The notes under the pieces are model-generated. The model searched no databases. It saw only the letters and a list, made by a program, of their open reading frames with translations, and was not told the DNA's origin. A program made the position numbers and the translations under genes. DNA of 64,000 bases from Sphingomonas kaistensis (GTDB lineage Bacteria > Pseudomonadota > Alphaproteobacteria > Sphingomonadales > Sphingomonadaceae), in assembly GCF_036884275.1 (NCBI RefSeq), contig NZ_CP145607.1:62001-126000 (forward strand), in the 5' to 3' direction. This document shows, piece after piece, positions 22,886 to 32,157 of this stretch (the first letter of the stretch is position 1; each line of letters opens with the position of its first letter).

Positions 22886-25057
22886 CTACCGCCCTCGAGC
22901 AGCAAACTCCTTCAGCTGCTCCTGCAATCTTCTGACCTCCTCGTAGGAGAGATCGTCTTCGCGTGAGTTCGCCAGGGAAGGAGCCTCCAGCTTCTTCTTC
23001 AAAGGTCGGTCCTTCAGCTTCTCTCGGACCCGCCTAGTCATCTCCAGAAACTCGGCATCCCGGAAGGCGACTTCGGCTAGCGCTCGATCGTTGCCGACCG
23101 GCGACAAGATGGCCAGGATCTCAGCTTCGCTATATGGCAGCGGCCCGTCACAACGACGTTCAAGCTGCAAGGCCCAGTCCTCGATCCTCTTATGGTGGCG
23201 GTGCTGCAGATACTCCTGCACGAGTGGTTCGAGGTCGAGGATGGTGACCTCCTCCAGCCGAGGATCGTGGCGATTGGCTACAATCTGGAAGGGCCCCGTC
23301 CTTCCGGTCAGATGAGTATCACTTGCCTCTGCCCGTCGGCACACGCTCAGATTGGGTAGGTCATCCAACGTCCGAAGAGCACGTCGGACCCGCAGCGCCT
23401 TTATCTCTTCGGGCGATCTTTGGCGCGGTGCGGGCATGGCCACGACCTCTACTTCGCCGGTGGACTTCGACCTGGCGTCGACCTGCGTTGTCGGAGACTG
23501 GGGCGCAGGAGCCTCAGCATCAAAGATGACCGCGATGCCGAGAGCTTCGGCGCGCTGTGCCGCCAAGGTGATGAAGGCAGCTGGCCCGGTCAGCCGCAAC
23601 GTTCCCCACCGTTCCGCCGCAAGCGCAAGGGCCTCATCGATCGCAGCAACCTCTTCGGCTGCATGGACGATGATGAAGGCACGGTGGTCGCTGAAGAGCG
23701 TGCGACCATCGCGATCGAGATAATCGGTGTGGTAACGGTGAGCTTCTTGTCCGGCTCGATTCACCCGCTCCGTGCTGAACTCTTCACTTCCTAGTGGCGA
23801 AAGGATCAAGGATGGGGAGCTGACTGGCGTTAGCACGGTAGCCTTACCGGACTGCCCCCACTGATCCTCGTTCATGCGCTGACGCGTGCACCGGCTGATG
23901 GCCTCGGCGAATGCCTTCTGAATGGCCTTGGTCGCGGCGGCCCCTTCCTGCTGCACCAGCGGCGCCAGCATCTTCCGCTTGTCGCCAGGCATCTCGGCGA
24001 CACGCGCCTTTACCCATGCATCAACGGCATCGACTTCCTCATCGCGCTTCTGGCGAAGGTGATCGAGCTGGTCCTGCACGCTGACCCTGTAGGCTTCAAA
24101 GCCTGTATTCAGCCGGGTCAGGTCGCGTTCGAAGAGTCCGAGCCGCTTCTCCAGCTCCGGACGCGAAAGGCTGGAGTGGACTTCGGAAGCCTTGGCTGAT
24201 TGCGTCTCGACGGCGATCCGAGCACCGCTTCCGGCCTTGTCATACGTTGCGTCAAGGGCCTTTAAGCGCTCGTGCAAGTCCGCCCAGCTGGACGCCTCTG
24301 CTGCCGCCTGGACGAGGGCTCCGCGCGCGTCCCGAATAAGGGAAGGCAAACGCGTCCGCTTCTTGCCGGTGGCCTCCCACCACTTGGAAACAAACGTCCC
24401 ATCAGCGTCGCGGACGAGGGCGCCAGTCTCTACGTCTAAGATGGCACCCTCTTCAGCGCGGTAAAGGGCGTTAGGTTCGCGGATCCGATCCTGCCTCTCC
24501 TCGATGAGAGCAAGTCCCTGATGCAGATCGTCGATCAGCCAGTCGGTTCCTGCGGCTGAACCTGTCGTAGGATCGACACGCAGGACCGCCAGGTGAAGAT
24601 GCGGGTTCCTGGTGTTGGAGTGCTCGGCCCAGATTGTCTGGCATCGTTCGAGACGGAGAATGCCCAACATGATCGTGATCGCTTCTTCGCGCTGCTGCGG
24701 CGACCACGTTTCGCCTTCGTGAAGGCTCAGGATGATATGAACGACGTGGTTCTTGACGGTCGTTGCGCCGGCCGCTGTCGACAGCATTTCGGCCTGCCAC
24801 TCGGCAAGGCCGCGACCAAGCAAGTTGCGAGTGCCAGACGCCTCGACTTTCTCACCCGGCTCGATGCCAGCATGCCGGACCGCGAGCGCGTAGTCGGTTA
24901 TCGACAAGACCTCCTCAGCTGCCCATGCGGCGAGGGCGTGCGGATCGGCATCGACGACGTAGCGGGTCAACGCTAGGACCGAACTCTGCAACCTTGCGAC
25001 CCGCTGCTCGGTCGAGGGGCGCCGATGCCGGTTCATCTTGATGATCTTGCCAATCAT
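22886..25057 (-). CDS. relaxase (MobA/VirD2-like) with LPD7 domain
   Basis: 723 residues. The start is ATG 25057, which overlaps the MobC-like stop (TGATG). The N-terminal relaxase domain has the metal-binding motif AEHSNTRNPHLHLAVLRV (HxH), with an upstream block of tyrosines near LTRYVVDADPHAL as possible nucleophile. The middle is coiled-coil (~280-390). Residues ~470-545 match an LPD7 domain (DGRTLFSDHRAFIIVHAAEE to FITLAAQRAEALGI), common in relaxases of mobile elements. It should nick oriT and lead the strand in conjugative mobilization. No coupling protein or type IV secretion gene is in the window. Confidence 0.88.
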   Translation of the reverse strand: MIGKIIKMNRHRRPSTEQRVARLQSSVLALTRYVVDADPHALAAWAAEEVLSITDYALAVRHAGIEPGEKVEASGTRNLLGRGLAEWQAEMLSTAAGATTVKNHVVHIILSLHEGETWSPQQREEAITIMLGILRLERCQTIWAEHSNTRNPHLHLAVLRVDPTTGSAAGTDWLIDDLHQGLALIEERQDRIREPNALYRAEEGAILDVETGALVRDADGTFVSKWWEATGKKRTRLPSLIRDARGALVQAAAEASSWADLHERLKALDATYDKAGSGARIAVETQSAKASEVHSSLSRPELEKRLGLFERDLTRLNTGFEAYRVSVQDQLDHLRQKRDEEVDAVDAWVKARVAEMPGDKRKMLAPLVQQEGAAATKAIQKAFAEAISRCTRQRMNEDQWGQSGKATVLTPVSSPSLILSPLGSEEFSTERVNRAGQEAHRYHTDYLDRDGRTLFSDHRAFIIVHAAEEVAAIDEALALAAERWGTLRLTGPAAFITLAAQRAEALGIAVIFDAEAPAPQSPTTQVDARSKSTGEVEVVAMPAPRQRSPEEIKALRVRRALRTLDDLPNLSVCRRAEASDTHLTGRTGPFQIVANRHDPRLEEVTILDLEPLVQEYLQHRHHKRIEDWALQLERRCDGPLPYSEAEILAILSPVGNDRALAEVAFRDAEFLEMTRRVREKLKDRPLKKKLEAPSLANSREDDLSYEEVRRLQEQLKEFAARGR

Positions 25058-25356
25058 CAGACAAGCCTGTGCCGAACGGCTTTGGCGAGGACCGGGATCA
25101 ACTCGCGGAGCGTCGCGTTGAGCTCGCCGCATTCCTCTCTTGCCTGAACAAGACCATGAATCTGGATCAAGCGGCGGAGCGCCGCGAGCCCGACGTCGGA
25201 AACGACTGGCCTGCCCCGCAGGAGGAAGCGAATGTACTCGGACCTGTTCATCAGACTGGCCTCCGCAGCCCGATCCAGTTCGCCTGCTTCATCCCGCGGC
25301 AGGCGGAAGGTAACCTCCACCATGCCGGCGCTGTCGTCCTCAGAATTCTTATTCAA
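25057..25356 (-). CDS. MobC-like ribbon-helix-helix relaxosome protein
   Basis: 99 residues. A ribbon-helix-helix N-terminus (VEVTFRLPRDEAGELDRAAE, then NRSEYIRFLL) is followed by a helical part with the conserved GLVQAREECGELNATLRELI segment typical of plasmid mobilization relaxosome proteins. It would bind near oriT and help the relaxase load. It is coupled to the relaxase by a TGATG overlap. Confidence 0.85.
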   Translation of the reverse strand: MNKNSEDDSAGMVEVTFRLPRDEAGELDRAAEASLMNRSEYIRFLLRGRPVVSDVGLAALRRLIQIHGLVQAREECGELNATLRELIPVLAKAVRHRLV

Positions 25357-26349
25357 CTACTCTCTCCAATGCGAGAAGGTTCTCCGCCGAGCATCACGGC
25401 CGTATACGCGGCCCATCCTGCTCGCTTTTTCCTCGTGCTTTTTCCGGCGAGCGGAGCGGCAGCCGGCCTGCAGAAAACCGGCGCGGTAGCGACACTCAAA
25501 GTGAGTTCAAGCCTGTCGCTCGGCCCGCAGCTGTGATGACGATTGGGCCTCTTTGAGGGGTCAGGCTTGACGATCGTTGTTCCGCGTCCGGCGGCGGCAG
25601 CAAGCCGACCGGCAATCCGGCACCGATGCCCGCATTCACCCTCTTCCGACGTGCCACCCGCGTGCTGCGAAGCCCGCGAAGGTGGCGACATCAAGAACGA
25701 CAGCTCACGGGCAGGAATACCTGCGTTCGTCGGGCTTGGGGAGCAATCGAGAGGGAGCCCAAGAGGCTTCGAAACCACCCACCGATGGGCAACAGCAAGC
25801 GAAGCAAACCTGGCGCTTTGGGCGCAGATGCATTGGCGACAAGTTCGGGTCAGGCTCCCGGACGATGTCCGGCCCGCCATCCACTGATTGTGCCGACACG
25901 CAGATGGCCGGTAGCCAGCAGCTGCACACCAATCGGGGTCCCCAGCGACCGAGACCTTGACCGATCCATGTGGATCAACTGAGGCTTCGAGAAGCCAACA
26001 TTCCCGCGTCTCTAGAAGCTGCGCCGGCGGTAGCCCGCACGGGCCTCCTGGGCCTTCGACATTCCAACCGAAGTCCGACGTCATCATCTCCAACGTGCGG
26101 CTCGTCGCGGAGACACCTCAGCGCCACTCAGCCAAAAAACCGGTGCGACCCAGCGCTTTGCCGGCTTCATGTCGGAGATACCACTGGCGTTATGCATGTA
26201 GTGCCCGGAACATCCAGAGAGCACCAGGTCAATACAAAAGTATTGCAGATGCAATCATTGGATATCAGATGATTGCAGATATCGTCATTTGCCTCCGACC
26301 ACTTCATGTAGTGCGTGCCAGGCGTTACTTCGGACACCTGGAGGTGACG
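25357..26349. other. non-coding region between divergent mobilization operons (candidate oriT)
   Basis: About 990 bp between mobC (leftward) and the TraK-like gene (rightward). Several long open frames cross it, but their composition is poor (Ser/Pro/Arg-rich) and no family is recognisable, so I call no gene. In mobilizable elements oriT usually lies next to mobC, so it is expected here; I could not pin down the nick site. The right end holds regulatory repeats (see 26250-26277). Confidence 0.4.
26250..26277. promoter_or_regulatory. inverted repeat, probable operator upstream of the TraK/TraL-like genes
   Basis: Perfect 9-bp arms TGCAATCAT and ATGATTGCA are separated by 10 bp. The 10-bp direct repeat catgtagtgc brackets it at 26195-26204 and 26305-26314, exactly 110 bp apart. 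The block is AT-rich compared with its surroundings and lies 73 bp before the start of the first gene, as expected for an operator or partition-type site. Confidence 0.6.
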
Positions 26350-26823
26350 ATGACGATTAGCTGTAAGTGGCGTAAGAAGGCTGACGAGTTGTTGGCTGCG
26401 CCTGTCCACAAGAAGCGCGATCTTACATCCGTCGCAGGTAAGGTCGATGATCGCTTCGAGGCCATCTATGCTGCCAGACAGCGCGGCATGGCTTGGAAGC
26501 CTATCGCGCTCGCCCTTGAGGATGGCGCGCCGATCAAGGTCGATGCTGTCGAGAGCGCGTTTACCCGCATCTGCAACGAGCGGGGGGTTGCCCCGCCGGT
26601 GAAGGCGGGCTCCCGTCAGCGCAAGGCGGATGAGATCGACAGTCCCGATCGATCCAGTGCCAAGGGCGCGGAAACGCAGCAGGAAGATCCGCCCCAGGAC
26701 GACGACACGTCTTCGAAAGCCGAAGTGAACGTGGCGGATCGCGGCGGCGAGGTCGACAAGCCCGAGACCGCTCAGTCCAACCTGTTCAAGGGAAACGCTC
26801 GGTGGGTCGACGATGGTGAATGA
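26350..26823 (+). CDS. TraK-like mobilization accessory protein (tentative)
   Basis: 157 residues, starting ATG 26350 with a strong GGAGGTG 4 bp upstream. The N-terminal ~85 residues form a compact helical DNA-binding-like domain (KADELLAAPVHKKRDL, FEAIYAARQRGMAWKPIALAL, with a basic surface). The C-terminal half is acidic, Ser/Asp/Gln-rich and probably disordered. It overlaps the ParA-like gene after it. The order small DNA-binding protein then ParA-like ATPase matches traK-traL of IncP plasmids or virC2-virC1; the assignment rests on that order, not on sequence identity. Confidence 0.5.
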   Translation: MTISCKWRKKADELLAAPVHKKRDLTSVAGKVDDRFEAIYAARQRGMAWKPIALALEDGAPIKVDAVESAFTRICNERGVAPPVKAGSRQRKADEIDSPDRSSAKGAETQQEDPPQDDDTSSKAEVNVADRGGEVDKPETAQSNLFKGNARWVDDGE

Positions 26824-27787
26824 TCCTCAGGCTCCGGCAAGCACTATTTGCGCAAAGGAAACCAGCTCGAAGCTGCCCCTGACCGTTTACGCGATCACGA
26901 CGGTCAAGGGTGGAGCGGGCAAGACCGAATTTGCGGAATGCCTCGAAGCCACTCACACCCTCAGTGGTCATCGCACCACGCTCATCGACGTGGATGATGG
27001 CAACCGGGGCCTCGTTCGCCGGGTAGGCACGGCGAACGTCTTGAAGGTGGAGTGGAGCACGTCGGTGCTGGCGGCACCGCACTGGGTGGCCCGGCACTCC
27101 GCCGACACTGACGCGATGATCTTCGATCTCGGTGCTGGCATCGACAGCTCGGATCTGCCGGTCATGGCATTCCTCGAGACTGCTTGGCGGATGCTTGCCG
27201 ACCGCGGCGCCCGCATCATCATCTGCGCGGTCGTTTCCACCAACGCACCGACCTCCAACTTCGTTGAGCGCCTTGAACGTCGGTTCGGAGCACTGGGCGA
27301 GGTCGTCGTCGTCTGCAATAATCAGGACGGCTCTGAAGCTTACCCGGCTGAAATCGCCGCATTGACGCAGCAGAAGATCCACTTGGCACGTTTGCAGAGC
27401 GGAATTCAGGCGGTCCGGCTGAGCCGGCGCGAGCGGTTGAGCTCGGTTATCCGCACTCCGGATACCGGTCACTTTATGGCTTGCGCCCTGATGGCTAAGC
27501 GCATCCTGGAGGTCGCGAACCAAGCCTTCTTCAAGAGCCTGCCGATCACCCAGGGTCTCGAGGAACTGAAGCGCTTAGCGCAGGAGGCACCGAAGCAGTT
27601 TCACTACGCGATTAATCGGCGCTCGCACGCGACTGACGAGATCATCGGACAGAATGCTATCCTCGCCGTAGCAGAGATTGCTCTCCGTCGCCGGGGCTTG
27701 ATCGACGATGATATCCTCGCAGCTGCAAAGAACTACAGGCTGCAGCATGACCGCTACATCGAACTCACGCGGGCCGCACCGAAGTAG
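26813..27787 (+). CDS. ParA/TraL/VirC1-like ATPase
   Basis: 324 residues from ATG 26813, overlapping the previous gene by 11 bp. A deviant Walker A motif, TTVKGGAGKTEFAECL, is near residue 30; a switch-type acidic motif IFDLGAGIDSSDLP follows at about 105, and there is a helical C-terminal domain. This class of MinD/ParA ATPases partitions plasmids or, as TraL/VirC1, helps relaxosome assembly. With a relaxase module close by and no ParB visible, the mobilization role is favoured. Confidence 0.8.
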   Translation: MVNDPQAPASTICAKETSSKLPLTVYAITTVKGGAGKTEFAECLEATHTLSGHRTTLIDVDDGNRGLVRRVGTANVLKVEWSTSVLAAPHWVARHSADTDAMIFDLGAGIDSSDLPVMAFLETAWRMLADRGARIIICAVVSTNAPTSNFVERLERRFGALGEVVVVCNNQDGSEAYPAEIAALTQQKIHLARLQSGIQAVRLSRRERLSSVIRTPDTGHFMACALMAKRILEVANQAFFKSLPITQGLEELKRLAQEAPKQFHYAINRRSHATDEIIGQNAILAVAEIALRRRGLIDDDILAAAKNYRLQHDRYIELTRAAPK

Positions 27788-27845
27788 ATGGTTAACGGTT
27801 CTCCGGCATGAGCATCGGTGGGCAAAACACCGATACAGGAAGAAC

Positions 27846-28715
27846 GTGACAAGCAACTATGAGCTGCGGAAGCGCAGTGTTGATCCAGAGGCTGCCGCAA
27901 TCATCTTTTCACAGGACTTCGCCACGAAGGCTTTTGAGGAAGGGTTACATAATTCGAGGAGACCATCTGAGGCCAAGGCCAATCGCCCGCGCTTGCCTGC
28001 CGATGTCGTAAGTTGGATCGCCGTAGAAGGCCGGCAGACACTTGCGTACGCTTGCCTTGCATACCTCTTCGCCTTCGAGATGAAGACGGATGTGTCCGAA
28101 GACCGGTCGTTCGTGGGGCTGATCAGGCAGGTACGGGACGGCGCCAAGCAGATAGCCGTCGCTGCCGATACCCTGGCTGATCAGCTGCAACGCCATCACC
28201 GGGAAACCGGGGCGATAGATCCCGTGCGAAACCGGGCTCTCATCGAGCTTGCTGCCAGCCTGAACGCAGAGGTTCTCAGTGCGGAAGATCTTCTGCCATC
28301 GCCCGAAGGCGGGTTCCTCCACGGCGTCACCCTGAGGCACGGCTTGCGGAATTGCCGACGATTGGCCGACCATGCCGATGACTTCCTCGACCGATATAGA
28401 ACATATGCCGAGATAATGCGGGCCGAAGGCAAGAAGGCGCTAGAAATGCAGACCGGCAATCGGACGGATGCAGACCGGGACGCCTTCATCGAAGATCTTG
28501 CGGCAATCTATAAACAGGCGATTGGCAAGGACGCGAAGGCTAGAGAAGGGTCAGGAACGACTGGGCATGCCCCAGCACCCTTCGTCAGGTTCGTCCGCTA
28601 TGTGTTCTCTGAACTGAAGAATATCTGCTCCCAGATCGGCGCCTGTGAGTATCTGGAAACGCCTTCGTCACACGTGATCAGGGCAGTCGTGGAACGCTCC
28701 GCCGCTGTTGTCTGA
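27846..28715 (+). CDS. hypothetical protein of the mobilizable element
   Basis: 289 residues from GTG 27846, preceded by AGGAAG; an open frame continues upstream but overlaps the ATPase gene. Mostly helical: residues 1-50 are charged, then TLAYACLAYLFAFEMKT, a long helix FVGLIRQVRDGAKQIAVAADTLADQL, and a helical C-terminus. No family recognised. It lies 58 bp after the ATPase gene in the same direction. Confidence 0.6.
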   Translation: MTSNYELRKRSVDPEAAAIIFSQDFATKAFEEGLHNSRRPSEAKANRPRLPADVVSWIAVEGRQTLAYACLAYLFAFEMKTDVSEDRSFVGLIRQVRDGAKQIAVAADTLADQLQRHHRETGAIDPVRNRALIELAASLNAEVLSAEDLLPSPEGGFLHGVTLRHGLRNCRRLADHADDFLDRYRTYAEIMRAEGKKALEMQTGNRTDADRDAFIEDLAAIYKQAIGKDAKAREGSGTTGHAPAPFVRFVRYVFSELKNICSQIGACEYLETPSSHVIRAVVERSAAVV

Positions 28716-28804
28716 GCATCCTCGCAAGTGAAAATCATTCTCCCCTGTTTCTGACAAACGCGGAAGACAGGAAACTGAGTTCATCTGAAACGATGGAGTG
28801 TCGG

Positions 28805-28999
28805 ATGAACAAGTTGCCGAAGTTTATCACCACGAAAGGCGTCGCAGCCATCGGACGCGTTAGCGTGGCTACCGCGTGGCGTTACTCCCGACGGCCGGAC
28901 TTCCCCAAGCCGCGCTACTTCAGCCCCAAATATCCGGTCTGGATCGAGGATGAAGTGCTTGGGTGGTACATGAGCCGTCCGCAGACGCGGGTGGCCTAG
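28805..28999 (+). CDS. AlpA-like excisionase/transcriptional regulator
   Basis: 64 residues. ATG 28805 is chosen because GGAG lies 7 bp upstream; ATG 28793 has no such signal. It has a MerR/AlpA-type winged helix: ITTKGVAAIGRVSVATAWRYSRRPDFPKPRYF followed by WIEDEVLGWYMSRP. AlpA-like proteins activate integrase genes or act as excision factors, so this may control excision of the island. A hairpin follows at 29006-29039. Confidence 0.85.
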   Translation: MNKLPKFITTKGVAAIGRVSVATAWRYSRRPDFPKPRYFSPKYPVWIEDEVLGWYMSRPQTRVA

Positions 29000-29005
29000 T
29001 CCGGA

Positions 29006-29039
29006 TGGGCGTCGCCTTGCTTAGCATTGGCGACGCCCA
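29006..29039 (+). terminator. hairpin after the AlpA-like gene
   Basis: Perfect 11-bp arms TGGGCGTCGCC and GGCGACGCCCA with a 12-nt loop, 7 bp after the stop codon. No T-run follows, so termination would be weak or Rho-assisted. Confidence 0.6.
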
Positions 29040-29396
29040 AGCTGGCACGACAATCAGCGCCGACGCTTGCGGCGTGTCGGTGACGTGTCTGCAGCCAGAA
29101 CGGCAGATCGGAAGTTGACCGCAGTCGCATTGAACGGCTGTCCAGCGAGCACTTGCGTCAGCAAAGACCCACATCCGGACGTCCACGCAGACCTTGCAGT
29201 CACCCGAAAGCGGACGTCTGTTGAAGCGCAATGCTGCGACCACAAATGGGTCGGCCGCAGGCGGTCGGCCATGCTTCGACAGTCGGCGCAGCGGCCGCTA
29301 AACCGGTGACAGATGAGGCAGACGAACGATCGGCCGGACGCATACGCTCGGACATCGACCGCTAAGTCTGTTAATAGGCGTTCGGGAGCGAAGCGA
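29040..29396. other. gene-free stretch before the Shedu gene
   Basis: About 355 bp. Short open frames exist on both strands but none is convincing. It must contain the Shedu promoter; I see no clear -35/-10 pair. Confidence 0.35.
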
Positions 29397-30521
29397 ATGT
29401 CCGATGACGCTGATAACCTTGCGAATTATAAGCCGAACCAACTCTACACGCGTCCGGCTTCGCAGGGGGCATATGCGACCATCGTTGGGGAAAGTGAGGC
29501 ACTGCTAGGCGAGGTTGACGTAACATCCCGGTGCAAGCTGGCGGTTCGAGCATTCTACGTTCGCGACAAGTCTGACTTCAATTCGCTGAAAATCACAAAG
29601 CTCAAATTCCACAAGCGGTTCGGTTGGCAAGAAGACGGCCATATTCAGGTGAACAGCTTCCAGACGGCGCACATGATCGAGTTCTTGTCCGTCTTATCGC
29701 ACCTTGATCTGAGTGATGCGAAGAAGACTAAGCTATCCCTCGACAACATCAACTTCGACGTGATCCGGGCGTTGCTAGGCAGCACAAAGGGATCGGCAAT
29801 CATCAAGGAACTGGCCGAGTCGCCGGATCTGCACCGCGACATTTACGCAGTTGCCACAAAACGAGAGGCCGTTGCCGAGTTCAAGCGCTTGTTGGCCGAA
29901 AGCCCGAGCGAACGGGCGTGGCAAAACTTCTTCGAGCGACACCCGTGGATATTCGGGCATGGGCTGAACTATGTCTTCCTCGACAAAGTCGGGCCGAAGC
30001 TTGAAGTGCGAACCACCGGAAGCACTTTCGATCGGCCAGGCAAGACGGCCGATGCGCTCATGCGAACACGAGCGGCGATAAGCCAATACGTTTTGATCGA
30101 GATTAAGAAGGCTTCGACGGACCTACTTAAGAGGGATGCGTATCGCTCGGGATGCTGGGCGCTATCGGACGAACTCTCGGCTGCTGTCACGCAAGCGCAA
30201 AAAACGACGTTCGAGTTTTCTCGCGATCACTTTCGTGACGCTCTTAAGGACGCACAGGGCAACGACACGGGCGCAACTGCCTATGCTGTCGAACCCCGCA
30301 GCTTCTTAGTCATAGGTGATATGGCGGAACTTCGAGGCAACGATGATAAGGTGGCGTGCTTCGAACTTTATCGCCGCCACATGCGATCGCCGGAAATCGT
30401 CACATTTGACGAACTCTATCAGCGCGCGCGCTGCATCGTAGAGAACATCAGCCGGGAAGCCGAAGCGCCTGCAGACGTGCCGAGCGTCATATACGATGAC
30501 GATGACGAGGTGCCGTTCTAA
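29397..30521 (+). CDS. sduA: Shedu anti-phage nuclease (DUF4263)
   Basis: 374 residues from ATG 29397 (GGAG 8-9 bp upstream; the longer frame from 29313 has no site). The C-terminal half is DUF4263: NFFERHPWIFGHG around His182, then a PD-(D/E)xK core with Asp219 (GKTADALM), Glu235 and Lys237 (LIEIKK), and RSGCWALSDELSAAVTQAQK. The N-terminal ~165 residues are a divergent sensing part. Shedu systems are single-gene anti-phage nucleases; the length fits SduA (roughly 370-400). The acidic tail DDDDEVPF is unusual. The adjacent TIR gene converges on it with only 3 bp between, so they may form one defence locus. Confidence 0.85.
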   Translation: MSDDADNLANYKPNQLYTRPASQGAYATIVGESEALLGEVDVTSRCKLAVRAFYVRDKSDFNSLKITKLKFHKRFGWQEDGHIQVNSFQTAHMIEFLSVLSHLDLSDAKKTKLSLDNINFDVIRALLGSTKGSAIIKELAESPDLHRDIYAVATKREAVAEFKRLLAESPSERAWQNFFERHPWIFGHGLNYVFLDKVGPKLEVRTTGSTFDRPGKTADALMRTRAAISQYVLIEIKKASTDLLKRDAYRSGCWALSDELSAAVTQAQKTTFEFSRDHFRDALKDAQGNDTGATAYAVEPRSFLVIGDMAELRGNDDKVACFELYRRHMRSPEIVTFDELYQRARCIVENISREAEAPADVPSVIYDDDDEVPF

Positions 30522-30524
30522 ACG

Positions 30525-31787
30525 CTACAGCAGGTTCACACGCTCTTGAACGTACCTCGCGAGTGTCGCCGCATCATGACGCCGCGCGTCGACGTATCCG
30601 TCTGTCGCAAACACGCCTTCTACTGCGCTATCGTCAGTGCGAACGAACATGATACGGGCATTGTCACGCTCCGCGATGATGTCGCGGATCGCACGAAATT
30701 CGATACCGCACCAGTTTTTGCGCTGGTAGTCGGCGCTTAGAAACACGACGATTAACTTCGCGCGATTGCGGTATATATCCTGCAAGAACGTGTCCAGCGA
30801 GGGCCGGGCTAATTGAGACGTGTAGTTGTTGTCGTAGAAGTATGCATTGGGGCCGATAAGCCGTTCGAGGTGTCCTGCAACTTCCTCTACCAATGGCCGG
30901 ACTTCACCTGGAAAGGACAATGCAACGTCGAAGTTGTGTGTGGAAATGTCTACAGCCTTGGATACGCTGCGGGTCCAATTTGGCAGCGTTATACCGCGTT
31001 TGTGTAGTTCTTTCGGTAGATTAGCATCCTTCACCGCCCAATGGGTTCGGTTCATCTCCCATTTTCCGATGTCGAGTTCAAAGAGCATGTCGTTTATGTT
31101 TTCATGGGTGAGGAAGGGATCAACCGCGATAAGGTCGTATTCGACCCGAACTTGCCCCTGCCGCTTCACAACATCACGGATGACACCGAACTTAGGGTTT
31201 TGTTCGCTCGATGCCTCATAGGCGAAAATGCACGGGAGCTTCTGCAAGGCTTCAATCGCGGCTGCGTCCAATGAGCCGAACTCCCCAATGATTGCTTCAT
31301 CGGTGTACTCGTTGACACAACGGGACGCCTCGATGGTCCAAGGCTCCCCCTGCCACGCTTCGGCGTTGCCAGACACAAATAGGTTGTACATCGGCTTCTC
31401 CCGTCGCTCGACCGAAGGCCGTTCGACGGGATGGACCGCCGTCGAAACGGCAGGTGTTGCAACCCCTTCAAGCCTGTCGATCAATGCACTGAACTGATCC
31501 CGCACGAACTGGCGGCGGGGTGCCCACTGTGGGCTATGATCCTTCAAAAAAGCCCACATCGCGCCGGTGTCTTGAGCGGTTCGAACGAACTGCGGCACAA
31601 GGTCGGCTATGCTCTGGTCGTTCAGGAGTTCCGCGCGAAGCAAACGATAGACCGCATCGTTGAAGTTAGTGCGACCTTCGCAGAGCGAAACCAACCCGTT
31701 GCGTAGCGTCATCGCGCGATCTAACCGCCCGCTTGGGAGGTTAGAGAGCGGATTATGCAAACCGAAATCGTCGTAGGCCCAATCCAT
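30525..31787 (-). CDS. TIR-domain defence effector with N-terminal helical domain
   Basis: 420 residues. Residues ~284-420 are a TIR domain: FDVALSFPGEVR, a middle stretch with YRNRAKLIVVFLSADY, and the catalytic Glu363 in NWCGIEFRAI, so NAD+ cleavage is expected. Residues ~1-105 are helical, resembling effector-associated adaptor domains that recruit a partner. The middle (~130-270) is a mixed domain without a family I recognise. It is located head-to-head at the 3' ends with the Shedu gene. An abortive-infection role is inferred from family knowledge. Confidence 0.85.
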   Translation of the reverse strand: MDWAYDDFGLHNPLSNLPSGRLDRAMTLRNGLVSLCEGRTNFNDAVYRLLRAELLNDQSIADLVPQFVRTAQDTGAMWAFLKDHSPQWAPRRQFVRDQFSALIDRLEGVATPAVSTAVHPVERPSVERREKPMYNLFVSGNAEAWQGEPWTIEASRCVNEYTDEAIIGEFGSLDAAAIEALQKLPCIFAYEASSEQNPKFGVIRDVVKRQGQVRVEYDLIAVDPFLTHENINDMLFELDIGKWEMNRTHWAVKDANLPKELHKRGITLPNWTRSVSKAVDISTHNFDVALSFPGEVRPLVEEVAGHLERLIGPNAYFYDNNYTSQLARPSLDTFLQDIYRNRAKLIVVFLSADYQRKNWCGIEFRAIRDIIAERDNARIMFVRTDDSAVEGVFATDGYVDARRHDAATLARYVQERVNLL

Positions 31788-32157
31788 TCCGCAACATAGC
31801 GCGGCATCGGGTCAAGGAAAGCCGCTACATCCACTCCATACCTAAGTGAGGAGTAAGGCGCCCCCCAGCAAATCGAACAAGAGCAATACCTTCTCAAGTA
31901 AGTGGAACGAGAGACACTCGACCTTCGACGGCTGCGTTCGGGCTACCCACTCCGGCCGCCCAGAGACCGATCTTGAGGCGCGAAGCTGCCGATCAGCTAA
32001 GCGTTGACGAAGGGCTGCTGACACGATCTCAGCGCCCCGAAGCTGCCGTTCCGCTTTCCACCAACAACATACATTCGTCGCCGCCGCGAAAGCCAGCGAC
32101 AGTCGTCCTCAGCTTGCTTGATGACACGGGCATGCGCACTTGACGGTCGGGAAGGTT
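31788..32157. other. gene-free stretch with a decayed palindromic repeat
   Basis: About 370 bp between the TIR and desaturase genes. A decayed copy of the 28-bp family is visible at about 32048-32075 (left part ttccgctttccacca kept). Nothing else found. Confidence 0.4.

Noticed and set aside
25353..26093. Minus-strand frame of 246 residues overlapping mobC upstream
   Set aside because: Composition is poor and overlapping frames on the other strand are equally open; no domain seen. Treated as non-coding.
26813..27787. Chromosome- or plasmid-type ParA partition gene
   Set aside because: No ParB gene or parS cluster follows; the neighbourhood with relaxase and a small DNA-binding protein fits TraL/VirC1 better.
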